Source of the DNA: Parcubacteria group bacterium Greene0416_39
GTDB lineage: Bacteria > Patescibacteriota > Minisyncoccia > Minisyncoccales > UBA10102
Assembly (NCBI GenBank): GCA_007375675.1
Contig: VMEU01000005.1
Location: forward strand, 1 to 50,328
Length of the DNA stretch: 50,328 nucleotides
Direction: 5' to 3'
The notes under the pieces were generated by a model. It made no database searches. It had not been told where the DNA came from and saw only the letters and a list, made by a program, of their open reading frames with translations. The position numbers and the translations under genes were made by a program. Position 1 is the first letter of the stretch. Each line of letters begins with the position of its first letter. Below are positions 36,265-43,883 of the stretch, one piece after another.

Positions 36265-37656
36265 TTACAACCGCTCAAGCATCTTTGCTAGAAGGCGCAC
36301 GGGAACTCCTGTTGCTCCTTTTGCAAGAAACTCTCCTTCAATAGAAGTCATGCGGGGACAAATGTCAATGTGTACCCAGGGATAATCCTTTGCAAACTGA
36401 TAAAGGAAAATGGCGCCGGTGATTGCTCCTCCATACTTTGTCTTTCCCAGGTTGATCACATCCCCAAACGTTCCCTTGATGTCCTCCTCGTACTCATCCC
36501 ACAAAGGCAAGGGCCACACATAGTCTCCGCTTTCTTCTCCCAGTTCCCGAAAGAGCTTTTCAAGTTTTTCATCCCTTGTGTAGATAGCAGAGGCGCGCTG
36601 CCCCAGGGCTGACATGGTAGCTCCTGCAAGGGTTGCTACGTCTACCACAAGTCGCGGGCGATATTTCTTTGCATAGGTGAGGGCATCCGCTAGAATAATC
36701 CTTCCTTCTGCGTCCGTATTTAATACCTCAATGGTTTTGCCAGACATCGTTCTGAGAATATCACCAGGCCTGTAGCTGGAACCCGATGGCATGTTCTCAA
36801 CCGCAGGGACAAGGGCCACAACATTCTTCTTCAGCCCTAGTTTTGCGCTAAGAACAACCGCAAGGAGAACTGCAGCTCCTCCAGACATATCCATGTGCAT
36901 CTCGTTCATTGCGTCTCCTGGCTTAATGTTTAATCCACCTGTATCAAATGTTACCCCCTTTCCTACCAACACAATGGGCCGTTCTTTCTTCCTGCCGCCC
37001 CAGTACTCAAGGATGATAAACCGAGGCTCTTCCAAAGATCCTTTTGCCACACCGAGCACTCCACCCATAGAAAGTTTTTGTATCTCTTTCAAACCAAGTA
37101 TGCGTACGAGAACGTTTGTATTCTTTGCCGCATCCTGAGCTGCTTTTGCAAGAACGCGGGGCGTCATTTCTCCTCCTGGAGTATTTGAAAGCGTTCTGGC
37201 TACATTCACCTCCTCCCCAACGATTCTTCCTTTCTCAATGCCTTTCTTCCCTTCTTTCCCAACCTTTCCGTACACCACAATTTCTTCTACCATACTCCAT
37301 CCGCCTTTGGGCAAAGTTTTATACTTTACAAACTCGTAATTTGCCATCTCAAAGTTCACGGCAAAAAGTTCTCCAATTTCCATTTCGCTCATGCGCAAAT
37401 GAGGAAACGTAAAGTCGGCCAAAGAAACTGCGAGGCGTTTTATTTTCTGGGACTTGGCAAGCGCAATACCCCGTCTTGCAAGAAGTATCAACTGTCTTCT
37501 CGTGACGCTTTTTCGGTCTTCTACTCCCAGACGCACGACATTTCTGCCATATTCTTGGCGCAGCACATAACTTTCTTTTTCTTCAGTCACGCAAAGTTGA
37601 GCAACTTTTGGATCAAGTTTCTCAATTGATTGCGCAGGAGAATAACTATACTTCAT
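36265..37656 (-). CDS. pepA: Leucyl aminopeptidase (M17, cytosol aminopeptidase)
   Basis: The 463-aa two-metal peptidase removes N-terminal residues from peptides. The C-terminal catalytic domain shows VLVGKGVTFDTGGLNIKPGDAMNEMHMDMSGGAAV (~230-264), the signature NTDAEGRIILADAL (~314-327) and GDYVWPLPLWDEY (~385-397). All metal ligands (Lys, Asp, Glu) seem present. The N-terminal domain is short. The start ATG at 37656 overlaps the 48-aa gene by 11 nt, so translation is coupled. PepA family members in E. coli also bind DNA in recombination; not assumed here. The next feature is tRNA-Arg. Confidence 0.95.
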   Translation of the reverse strand: MKYSYSPAQSIEKLDPKVAQLCVTEEKESYVLRQEYGRNVVRLGVEDRKSVTRRQLILLARRGIALAKSQKIKRLAVSLADFTFPHLRMSEMEIGELFAVNFEMANYEFVKYKTLPKGGWSMVEEIVVYGKVGKEGKKGIEKGRIVGEEVNVARTLSNTPGGEMTPRVLAKAAQDAAKNTNVLVRILGLKEIQKLSMGGVLGVAKGSLEEPRFIILEYWGGRKKERPIVLVGKGVTFDTGGLNIKPGDAMNEMHMDMSGGAAVLLAVVLSAKLGLKKNVVALVPAVENMPSGSSYRPGDILRTMSGKTIEVLNTDAEGRIILADALTYAKKYRPRLVVDVATLAGATMSALGQRASAIYTRDEKLEKLFRELGEESGDYVWPLPLWDEYEEDIKGTFGDVINLGKTKYGGAITGAIFLYQFAKDYPWVHIDICPRMTSIEGEFLAKGATGVPVRLLAKMLERL

Positions 37657-37792
37657 GCTTTTTCGAAAACTTCTGATAGAGTTCTGAAATTTGTTTTTCT
37701 TTTTCTTTCACATCCAAGCCCTCCCGCCTCATGCGAGCTTTCTCCAGCCGAATATGCTTTCTCACGCTTTTGGGAAGCTTGATTCTTTTCAT
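37646..37792 (-). CDS. Small basic conserved-looking protein (48 aa)
   Basis: The 48-aa ORF starts at ATG 37792 (MKRIKLPKSVRKHIRLEKAR) and ends KFSKKHEV, overlapping the pepA start by 11 nt. It is a highly charged single helix with a basic N-terminal half (RRE, KRI) and an EKEKQISELYQKF helix, resembling the nucleic-acid or ribosome-binding small proteins of reduced bacteria. A longer overlapping frame exists on the same strand, but this one has better composition and tight coupling with pepA. The family is not recognised; the function is unknown. Confidence 0.65.
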   Translation of the reverse strand: MKRIKLPKSVRKHIRLEKARMRREGLDVKEKEKQISELYQKFSKKHEV

Positions 37793-37842
37793 ATGTAAAA
37801 TTGGAATGATTTCCAAGTTTCATTTCGTAATCTTTCAAGGTA

Positions 37843-39144
37843 TCATACTTTTTTGATTTTGTCCATCTCTTCTCTTACAACCTCTCTATCATCCCAGGGG
37901 ATTTTTTTGCCTCCTTTTTGCGCAATAGAATCTTCGCAGCCCTTGCCGGTAATAACAACAGTGTCTCCGGGCTGTGCCAAAGAAAGAGCTTGTGCTATTG
38001 CTTCTCTCCGATCAAGAATTTTGAATACCGCGGATTTATGCGGATTCTGCTGATTAATACTGATACTTTCAGCGCCGCTCGCAACCTGCTCCATAATTTT
38101 TACAGGATCTTCTTCGTAGGGATCTTCGTCGGTCACAATGATCTTATCGCAATAGGTTCCGGCAAGCTTTCCCAGAACCGGCCTCTTCCACCTGTCCCTG
38201 CCACCCCCAGCTGCGCCGAGTACACAAATAAGTTTTGGGCTTTGGGGAGCTGAGCTCCCGCTTGGGAGCTCAGCTCCCAAGACTGCTCCTTCTCGAAAAG
38301 TTTTATAAACCTTTTCGAGAGCTGCTGGAGTAAACGCATAATCAACAATCACCCGAAAGGGGTGCGCGATAACTTCTTCCATTCTTCCTGGCACTCCTTC
38401 CATATTCTCTAACGCACGCTTGCAAATTTCCAAAGAAACCCCAAAGCTCTTTGCAACGCATAGTGCAGCTGCTGCGTTGTACAAATTGAACTCTCCTAAA
38501 AGTTTTAGGTGAAAGTCTGGGATATTTTTTGCATCAGACAGAGAATACTGCAATACTTTCTCTGCGGGGAACTGCAAAAAGTATGAGGAGTTTTTGTCAT
38601 CAGCATTAATCACATGAACCTTTTTTGCTACTTGGAACAATTTTCCTTTTGCTTCTCTATATTTCTCAAACGACCCGTGGCGCTCAATATGCTCTGGAGA
38701 AAGATTCGTGAATACCGCCGTATGAAAATTGAGAAACCTGTGGCGATGCTGAAGAATTCCTTCTGACGTAACCTCTATCACCGCGTGGGTGCATCCAGCA
38801 TCTACTGCCTGCCTCAAAAATCTTTGAATCACAAAACGACCCGGCATGGTCATTTTCAAACGATTCCGCCAAGTCTTGTCCCTAATCTGAAATCGAATTG
38901 AGGAAAGAGAAGCAGTTTTGAATCTCATCGAGTCTGAGGACTCTTCAGAGTCTGAACGACCTGCTTCAAGAAATATTTTTGAAATCATCTCAACAGTCGT
39001 AGACTTCCCATTCGTTCCCGTCACCCCAATCACCGTCATTCTCCTTGCAGGAAACCCATAGAGTAAAGCCCCAAAACCCGCCCATGCAAAATGATACCAG
39101 CTTAGCAAAAAACTTGGGACAAACTTCCTTAATAGATTTTTCAT
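37843..39144 (-). CDS. murE: Mur ligase, UDP-MurNAc-tripeptide synthetase (MurE) family
   Basis: The 433-aa protein has the Mur ligase order: TVIGVTGTNGKSTTVEMI (~37-54, P-loop), TMPGRF (~100), HAVIEVTSEG (~120-129), FTNLSPEHIERHGSFEKYREAKGKLF (~145-170, with the carbamylated-Lys region), GEFNLYNAAAAL (~210-222) and DEDPYEEDP (the DNPR-like position that reads the added amino acid; not the typical diaminopimelate motif). It has no full N-terminal UDP-binding domain, as in other CPR members. Two in-frame palindromic inserts are visible: LGAELPSGSSAPQSPK (38242-38280) and RSDSEESSDS (~38930-38958). Which residue it adds cannot be fixed. It follows ruvA by 12 nt. Confidence 0.88.
   Translation of the reverse strand: MKNLLRKFVPSFLLSWYHFAWAGFGALLYGFPARRMTVIGVTGTNGKSTTVEMISKIFLEAGRSDSEESSDSMRFKTASLSSIRFQIRDKTWRNRLKMTMPGRFVIQRFLRQAVDAGCTHAVIEVTSEGILQHRHRFLNFHTAVFTNLSPEHIERHGSFEKYREAKGKLFQVAKKVHVINADDKNSSYFLQFPAEKVLQYSLSDAKNIPDFHLKLLGEFNLYNAAAALCVAKSFGVSLEICKRALENMEGVPGRMEEVIAHPFRVIVDYAFTPAALEKVYKTFREGAVLGAELPSGSSAPQSPKLICVLGAAGGGRDRWKRPVLGKLAGTYCDKIIVTDEDPYEEDPVKIMEQVASGAESISINQQNPHKSAVFKILDRREAIAQALSLAQPGDTVVITGKGCEDSIAQKGGKKIPWDDREVVREEMDKIKKV
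38242..38280. repeat. 15-bp inverted repeat in frame in murE
   Basis: GGGAGCTGAGCTCCC-gctt-GGGAGCTCAGCTCCC plus TTGG/CCAA ends. Each arm is itself nearly palindromic. It encodes GAELPSGSSAPQ inside the C-terminal domain of the Mur ligase. Confidence 0.85.
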
Positions 39145-39156
39145 ATTGATACTCTG

Positions 39157-39723
39157 CTACCGTTTGCCTAAGAGCTTTAATGCTTCTTTGATTCTCTGCT
39201 GGACATCCTTTACTTGAGGGGGAACCTCCTGCAAGGCGCTTCTGGCCTCGTTTGCAGAAAATCCGAGGCGCACAAGCGCGTACACTGCCTCGTCTGCTTC
39301 CAGATCTTTTCCAGGAAGAGCAAAATCGTCGAGTTTCCCTGTGAGCTCCACAATAATCTTTTGGATCTTTTTCTTTCCAATGCCCTTTGTCCCAGCAAAA
39401 AACTGTTCGTTGCGCTCTTTGATTGCTTTTTGAAAGTCTTCTATGCTGCCAAGAGACGAGAGGGCGAGACCCGCTTTTGGCCCAACCCCAGAAATAGTGT
39501 TGAGCACTTCAAACATCTTCAGCTGTTCTTGGGTTTTGAATCCGTAGAGCTCCATTCTGTCTTCCTTCACATAGAGAAAACAAAATACTGCTCCTCCCTG
39601 GCCTTCTTCAAAGTCTTGAAGGTTTTGAGGAGCAAGAAACACTTTGTACCCAACTCCCTGCGCATCAATAACAATGCTTCCTGCGCCTTTGAGAATAACT
39701 GTTCCTTTAAGATAGGAGATCAT
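39157..39723 (-). CDS. ruvA: Holliday junction branch migration protein RuvA
   Basis: The 188-aa protein has the OB domain I (MISYLKGTVILKGAGSIVIDAQGVGYKVFL and VKEDRMELYGFKTQEQLKMFEVL), the helix-hairpin-helix domain II (NTISGVGPKAGLALSSLG, GTKGIGKKKIQKIIVELTGKL) and domain III (EADEAVYALVRLGFSANEARSALQEV). RuvA tetramers hold the Holliday junction for the RuvB motor. The start is ATG at 39723; a TAGAAT box lies 9 nt upstream. It is the first gene of ruvA-murE-48aa-pepA-tRNA-Arg. ruvB and ruvC are not in the window. Confidence 0.97.
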   Translation of the reverse strand: MISYLKGTVILKGAGSIVIDAQGVGYKVFLAPQNLQDFEEGQGGAVFCFLYVKEDRMELYGFKTQEQLKMFEVLNTISGVGPKAGLALSSLGSIEDFQKAIKERNEQFFAGTKGIGKKKIQKIIVELTGKLDDFALPGKDLEADEAVYALVRLGFSANEARSALQEVPPQVKDVQQRIKEALKLLGKR

Positions 39724-39742
39724 AATACATATATTCTAACAG

Positions 39743-39780
39743 GAAAAAAAACCGAGGGCCACTGAATGCACGAGTGGCCC
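39743..39780 (-). terminator. Terminator of the desaturase gene
   Basis: Minus strand: GGGCCACT-cgtgcattc-AGTGGCCC (39780-39756) followed by TCGGTTTTTTTT. It begins about 24 nt after the desaturase stop. Confidence 0.85.
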
Positions 39781-39803
39781 TTTTACTTTGTTTTGCTTCC
39801 TTA

Positions 39804-40877
39804 TTAGGAAGATGCATTTGCGAGGATTGGATCACGCAACGGCGCGCTCACCCGGCGGAGATGTCCCCAGATCCCCGTGAATGTGTCTAAAACCCCAGTC
39901 TCGCAATAAGGGATTTCATAATCTTTGAAGAACTTCCTGACGATTATCTGCGCTTCCCGCAGCTTATTCTCGGCCATGAAGGGGAATAAGTGATGTTCAA
40001 TCTGAAAATTCAGACCTCCAAACAAAAAGTCAAAGAACCAGTGATTTTTGACATCCCGCGAGGGAAGGGCTTGGCGGAGCAAAAAGCTCACCCCATCTCC
40101 TTTTCTGAACATGCGCATACCCTTATGATTGGCTGCAAAGAGAGACCCTATATATAACCCCGTGAACCCCTGATACACAATGGTAAAAACCATGATGTAC
40201 AACCAAGAATCCAGAAGAAAGACCAGTAAGAGTATGTATCCTGCGCTGTGCGCAGCCAGGACAGCTATTTCGAGTAGCCGATATCTTACTTTCAGCTCCC
40301 CGTTGCTCCAGGGGAGCAAGTAATGGATGCTGGCGCCCCGGAAGCTTAACGCTGAAAGACACAGGATTAGGAAAACGAACACGTGTTGGTATCTAACCAC
40401 AGCCCGATTGAACCCTTTCTTCCCGAACGCCTGCTCCTCGATAAACGCGAGTACCGACACCCGCACGTCTGGATCAAGATCCACATTGTTAGGATTCTTG
40501 TGGTGACCGTCATTGTGTTTAAACGCCCACCACGAGGGAGAGACCCCTGTGAGGAACCCCACGGCAAGACTTACCGCATAGTTGTTACGCCATGAGGCAA
40601 GTACTTGTCCGTGCCCTGAGGAATGCGCTGCCAACAGCATTTGTCCTGACACAAACCCTGCCAAGAGCGCGTTCGCCATGTGCCACCAGGAATTACCCAT
40701 CGCGACCAACCATAGGATACTTGCTCCAAACAAGCACAACGTAAGAAGTAGCTTTACACTATAGTAGAGATACTGCTTCTTAAGCAGGCCCGGCGAATCC
40801 CCAATACGCCTTTGAAGCTCCCTCCATAGTACTCCTTGCTCCGCCATGGATGGCAGAGCAAACTCTTGAGCGTTCAC
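39804..40877 (-). CDS. Membrane fatty-acid desaturase
   Basis: The 357-aa protein has the three His boxes of front-end or acyl-CoA/acyl-lipid desaturases: HSSGHG (~85-90), HNDGHH (~119-124) and QIEHH (~300-304), which hold the di-iron site. Hydrophobic helices lie at ~42-62, 66-85, 165-185 and 205-245. It inserts a double bond into a fatty-acyl chain using O2. The GTG at 40877 is the start, with AAGGAG 7 nt upstream. It is a single-gene cassette with its own strong terminator, in a lineage that usually lacks fatty-acid synthesis; scavenged host lipids could be the substrate (inference). Gain by transfer is likely. No electron-donor gene is adjacent. Confidence 0.92.
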   Translation of the reverse strand: MNAQEFALPSMAEQGVLWRELQRRIGDSPGLLKKQYLYYSVKLLLTLCLFGASILWLVAMGNSWWHMANALLAGFVSGQMLLAAHSSGHGQVLASWRNNYAVSLAVGFLTGVSPSWWAFKHNDGHHKNPNNVDLDPDVRVSVLAFIEEQAFGKKGFNRAVVRYQHVFVFLILCLSALSFRGASIHYLLPWSNGELKVRYRLLEIAVLAAHSAGYILLLVFLLDSWLYIMVFTIVYQGFTGLYIGSLFAANHKGMRMFRKGDGVSFLLRQALPSRDVKNHWFFDFLFGGLNFQIEHHLFPFMAENKLREAQIIVRKFFKDYEIPYCETGVLDTFTGIWGHLRRVSAPLRDPILANASS

Positions 40878-40926
40878 TCTCTGTCTCCTTGTCTTGTAGA
40901 ATGGTAACAGCTAAAGTTATGATACC

Positions 40927-42846
40927 ATGCAATTCCAACTTGTTTCCAGGTTTCGCCCCACGGGCGACCAGCCCCAGGCGATTGAAAAACCAACGCTTGT
41001 GATTTCTCCTAACAAAATGCTTGCGGCGCAATTGTACCAGGAGTTCAGGGAATTCTTCCCAAATAATGGCGTGCACTTTTTTGTTTCTTACTATGACTAT
41101 TATCAACCAGAAGCATACATTCCCCAAACCGACACCTACATTGAAAAAGACGCGAAAATTAACGAGGTCTTAGACAGGCTCCGCCACGAAGCAGTGCAAG
41201 ACGTGCTCTCCCGAAAAGATGTTATCGTTGTGGCTTCGGTCTCTTGCATATACAATATCGGCTCGCCTGAAGAATACCAAAGGGTTTCTCTTGAGATACA
41301 GCAAGACCAACACATCAAAAGAAAAGATTTTCTTTCTCGCCTAACCTCGCTCCAGTACGAAAGAAATGATGTTGATTTCCAGCCGGGGAAGTTCCGTATC
41401 AGAGGAAACGTGGTTGAAATTTTTCTCGTCACCGGCAAGGAACTCGTGCGCGTGGAGTTTGTGGGAGATGAAATAGAAAGAATATCCGTAGCTGAGGCAA
41501 GTTTAGCCCCCAAATACCAGATACTAAATACTAAATACTTGTTATACCCCGCAAAGTTCTGGGTAACGCCCCAGGAAAAGCTTACTATTGCAATAGAGAA
41601 CATTCGTTTGGAACTCCAAGAACAACTGAAAATTCTTAAGAAAAAGAAGAAGCTCCTGGAAGCGCAACGCCTTGAGCAGAGAACCAACTTTGACCTTGAG
41701 ATGATGCGAGAGTCTGGCTACTGCCACGGCATTGAAAACTACTCACGACATTTGGAGTTCCGAGAAGCCGGAAGTTCGCCATTCTCCCTTATTGATTACT
41801 TCCCTAAAGACTTTTTGTTGTTTGTTGACGAATCGCACCAAACTCTGCCCCAAGTAAAAGCAATGGCAGTGCAAGACAAGGCAAGGAAAAACGTGCTCAT
41901 TGATTATGGGTTCCGCCTGCCTTCTGCAATTGACAACAGGCCTTTGCAATATGAGGAGTTTTGGAACAAAATCTCCCAGGCAGTCTTTGTGTCAGCAACG
42001 CCAGGAGAAGAAGAAAAACGCCTTGCAGGCCCCAGATTTCTCGTACAACAAGTAGTCAGGCCCACCGGCCTTTTGGAGCCTACCATAGAGATACGGCCAA
42101 CAACTCGCCAGGTGAAAGATTTAATTGAGGAAATTAAAAAGGTACGGGAAAGAAACCAGCGCGTTCTCGCCATTACTTTGACCAAGCGCTTGGCAGAGGA
42201 ACTCTCTGACGTTCTTGCTAAAGAAGGGATTGCTTCTCAATGGCTCCACTCTGAAGTGAAAACTTTAGCGAGACCCGAGATTCTCCGGGAATTAAGGCAA
42301 GGAAAATATAGCGTGCTCGTTGGGGTAAACCTTTTAAGAGAAGGTCTCGACCTTCCCGAGGTGGAACTAGTTGCAATACTAGACGCAGACAAAGAAGGAT
42401 TCCTACGTTCTCAAACTACGCTCATCCAAACCATGGGCAGGGCATCAAGAAACCCCAACGGAAGAGTCATTCTCTATGCAGACAAAATGACAGGGTCTAT
42501 GCACTCGGCGATTGCCGAAGTTGCAAGGAGAAGAAAGGTTCAAGAACAATACAACAAGCTCCACAACATTATCCCAAGGCCCATTGAAACGCCGGTGCGC
42601 GAATGGCCGTTTGCGCCAAAGCAAAAAGAGGTGGCTGCAGAATTCGGCGCAGTACACGATATCAAACTGCTTACGCAAGAGATGAAGGAAGCCGCTTCAA
42701 ACCTTGACTTTGAGCGAGCCGCCCACCTCCGCGACTTGATAAAATCTCTCAATGGTGGTACAAAGAACACATATGCCGATTACGAGTTCAGCGAAAAAGG
42801 CGCTTCGCCAAGACGCGAGGCGAAGACAACAAAACGATCGGGTTAA
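40927..42846 (+). CDS. uvrB: UvrABC excinuclease subunit B lacking the Walker A segment
   Basis: The 639-aa protein is unmistakably UvrB, the damage-verifying ATPase/helicase of nucleotide-excision repair: EFFPNNGVHFFVSYYDYYQPEAYIP, the beta-hairpin region, VDESHQTLPQ (motif II), VSATPG (III), the RPTGLLEPTIEIRP region, GVNLLREGLDLPEV and TMGRASRN (V and VI), and a C-terminal UVR domain (LDFERAAHLRDLIK). But GDQPQAIE joins KPTLVISPNK directly. About 33-36 residues with GVTGSGKTFT (Walker A) are missing in frame near 40985. An AT-rich repeat inserts KYQILNTKY (41513-41541). The ATG at 40927 has TATGAT 3 nt upstream. The last 74 nt overlap rpsT. It may be catalytically dead, or the assembly collapsed. 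Confidence 0.93.
   Translation: MQFQLVSRFRPTGDQPQAIEKPTLVISPNKMLAAQLYQEFREFFPNNGVHFFVSYYDYYQPEAYIPQTDTYIEKDAKINEVLDRLRHEAVQDVLSRKDVIVVASVSCIYNIGSPEEYQRVSLEIQQDQHIKRKDFLSRLTSLQYERNDVDFQPGKFRIRGNVVEIFLVTGKELVRVEFVGDEIERISVAEASLAPKYQILNTKYLLYPAKFWVTPQEKLTIAIENIRLELQEQLKILKKKKKLLEAQRLEQRTNFDLEMMRESGYCHGIENYSRHLEFREAGSSPFSLIDYFPKDFLLFVDESHQTLPQVKAMAVQDKARKNVLIDYGFRLPSAIDNRPLQYEEFWNKISQAVFVSATPGEEEKRLAGPRFLVQQVVRPTGLLEPTIEIRPTTRQVKDLIEEIKKVRERNQRVLAITLTKRLAEELSDVLAKEGIASQWLHSEVKTLARPEILRELRQGKYSVLVGVNLLREGLDLPEVELVAILDADKEGFLRSQTTLIQTMGRASRNPNGRVILYADKMTGSMHSAIAEVARRRKVQEQYNKLHNIIPRPIETPVREWPFAPKQKEVAAEFGAVHDIKLLTQEMKEAASNLDFERAAHLRDLIKSLNGGTKNTYADYEFSEKGASPRREAKTTKRSG
41513..41541. repeat. AT-rich tandem repeat in uvrB (KYQILNTKY type)
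   Basis: ATACCAGATACTAAATACTAAATACT encodes KYQILNTKYLLY between conserved UvrB segments. It is the same peptide family as the inserts of IleRS and ArgRS. Confidence 0.8.
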
Positions 42847-43036
42847 ACAAGGCGTAAAGAGGGTTCTCAAACAAGCTCGTGATTTGGTTTTACAAAAGAA
42901 AATTGGGGAAGCAGAGAAGCTTCTCCCTCAACTTTTCAAGGTGTTAGACAAAGCTGCTAAAGTGGGGGTGATTAAAAAGAATACGGCTTCAAGGAAAAAG
43001 TCTCGCATTGCAAAACTCTTGAAAAGCGCATCTTAG
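42773..43036 (+). CDS. rpsT: 30S ribosomal protein S20
   Basis: The 87-aa basic helical protein shows the S20 pattern PITSSAKKALRQDARRRQQN ... GVIKKNTASRKKSRIAKLL and binds 16S rRNA. The ATG at 42773 gives the usual M-P-I-T-x-S-A-K-K start. It overlaps the 3' end of uvrB by 74 nt in another frame; the uvrB tail beyond its UVR domain may just be read-through to the next stop. It converges with holA, overlapping by 4 nt. Confidence 0.95.
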   Translation: MPITSSAKKALRQDARRRQQNDRVKQGVKRVLKQARDLVLQKKIGEAEKLLPQLFKVLDKAAKVGVIKKNTASRKKSRIAKLLKSAS

Positions 43037-43881
43037 GCCTGCGCGGCAAAGAGGTAGAGCGCACTGGCAGGTTTCACACGACCTGTCTTTATATTTTTAT
43101 CTGCCTCAAACACCTTTTCAAAAGACTGCTTAAGTTTTGCTGTCGAGAAGTTTTGCGCAACCTCAAAAATCTTTCTCCTGAACTGCATTGCTATCATAGA
43201 AAGAATACGCAGAGGTTCTTCTCCTTGCTTGATATGCAATGAAAGAAGATGAAGCGCTTTGGCTCTATCTTGCACGGCAATGGCCTGTAAGGTTAAAAAG
43301 ATATCTGCCTCAAGACTAAGGTGGAGGAGATTTTTTACGTCTTCTGCGCGCACGCCTAGTCTTGTGCCAAGAAATGCGGCGAGCTTGGCAATCTCTTGCG
43401 ATAATCGCCAGAGGTTGTTACCTGTTTCCCCAATCAGAAAGGCTAACGCGTCTTTCTCAATAGTTTTGCCGTATTCCTGGAATTCTTTTTCAACCCACGC
43501 AAGAGTGCTTGTTCTATCGAAAGGCTTACATTCTTGACTCTTGGCGTGTTTCTTTAAAAACGAGAGCAAGGGATGAGGTAAAACTTCGCCGTCTTCAAAA
43601 AAAAGCAGGGTGTCTGCGTTTTTTTCGAGCATATCTTTTTGTTTAAAAAGAGCTTCAGCCAAGTCTTTATTTTGAAAGACATTTTTTAAGACCAGGAGTT
43701 TCTTTCCTTGGAACAAAGAAGAGATTGTTAGCTCTTTTTGCGTATCTTCAAGACTCGCCTCTGCGCAGTCAAGCACCTGCAGATTTCTTTGCGCCTTTGG
43801 GAGTTGGCTGTAGCGCTTCAAAATCTCGCCTAACTTTTGGCGAGCGCGGTACGTATCTTTCCCAAACAGAAAGAGCAGCAT
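43033..43881 (-). CDS. holA: DNA polymerase III delta subunit (HolA)
   Basis: The 282-aa clamp-loader subunit opens the beta clamp. The start is LLFLFGKDTYRARQKLGEIL, the lid region is KTIEKDALAFLIGETGNNLWRLSQEIAKLAAF (~140-170), and the end is FEADKNIKTGRVKPASALYLF. Typical members have ~320-345 aa. Here SMIAMQFRRKIFEVAQNFS joins two conserved pieces that are normally about 29 residues apart: QFR...(helix ending in HPFVV)-RK-x4-A-x2-F-S. An in-frame loss in domain III near 43178 is likely. The ATG at 43881 follows the response regulator by 2 nt, so it ends the polA-FIST-HK-RR-holA run. Confidence 0.88.
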   Translation of the reverse strand: MLLFLFGKDTYRARQKLGEILKRYSQLPKAQRNLQVLDCAEASLEDTQKELTISSLFQGKKLLVLKNVFQNKDLAEALFKQKDMLEKNADTLLFFEDGEVLPHPLLSFLKKHAKSQECKPFDRTSTLAWVEKEFQEYGKTIEKDALAFLIGETGNNLWRLSQEIAKLAAFLGTRLGVRAEDVKNLLHLSLEADIFLTLQAIAVQDRAKALHLLSLHIKQGEEPLRILSMIAMQFRRKIFEVAQNFSTAKLKQSFEKVFEADKNIKTGRVKPASALYLFAAQA

Positions 43882-43883
43882 TT

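Noticed and set aside
37653-37838. 61-codon minus-strand frame between murE and pepA
   Set aside because: The overlapping 48-codon frame (37646-37792) has better amino-acid composition and an 11-nt coupling to pepA, so this longer frame was taken as a shadow.
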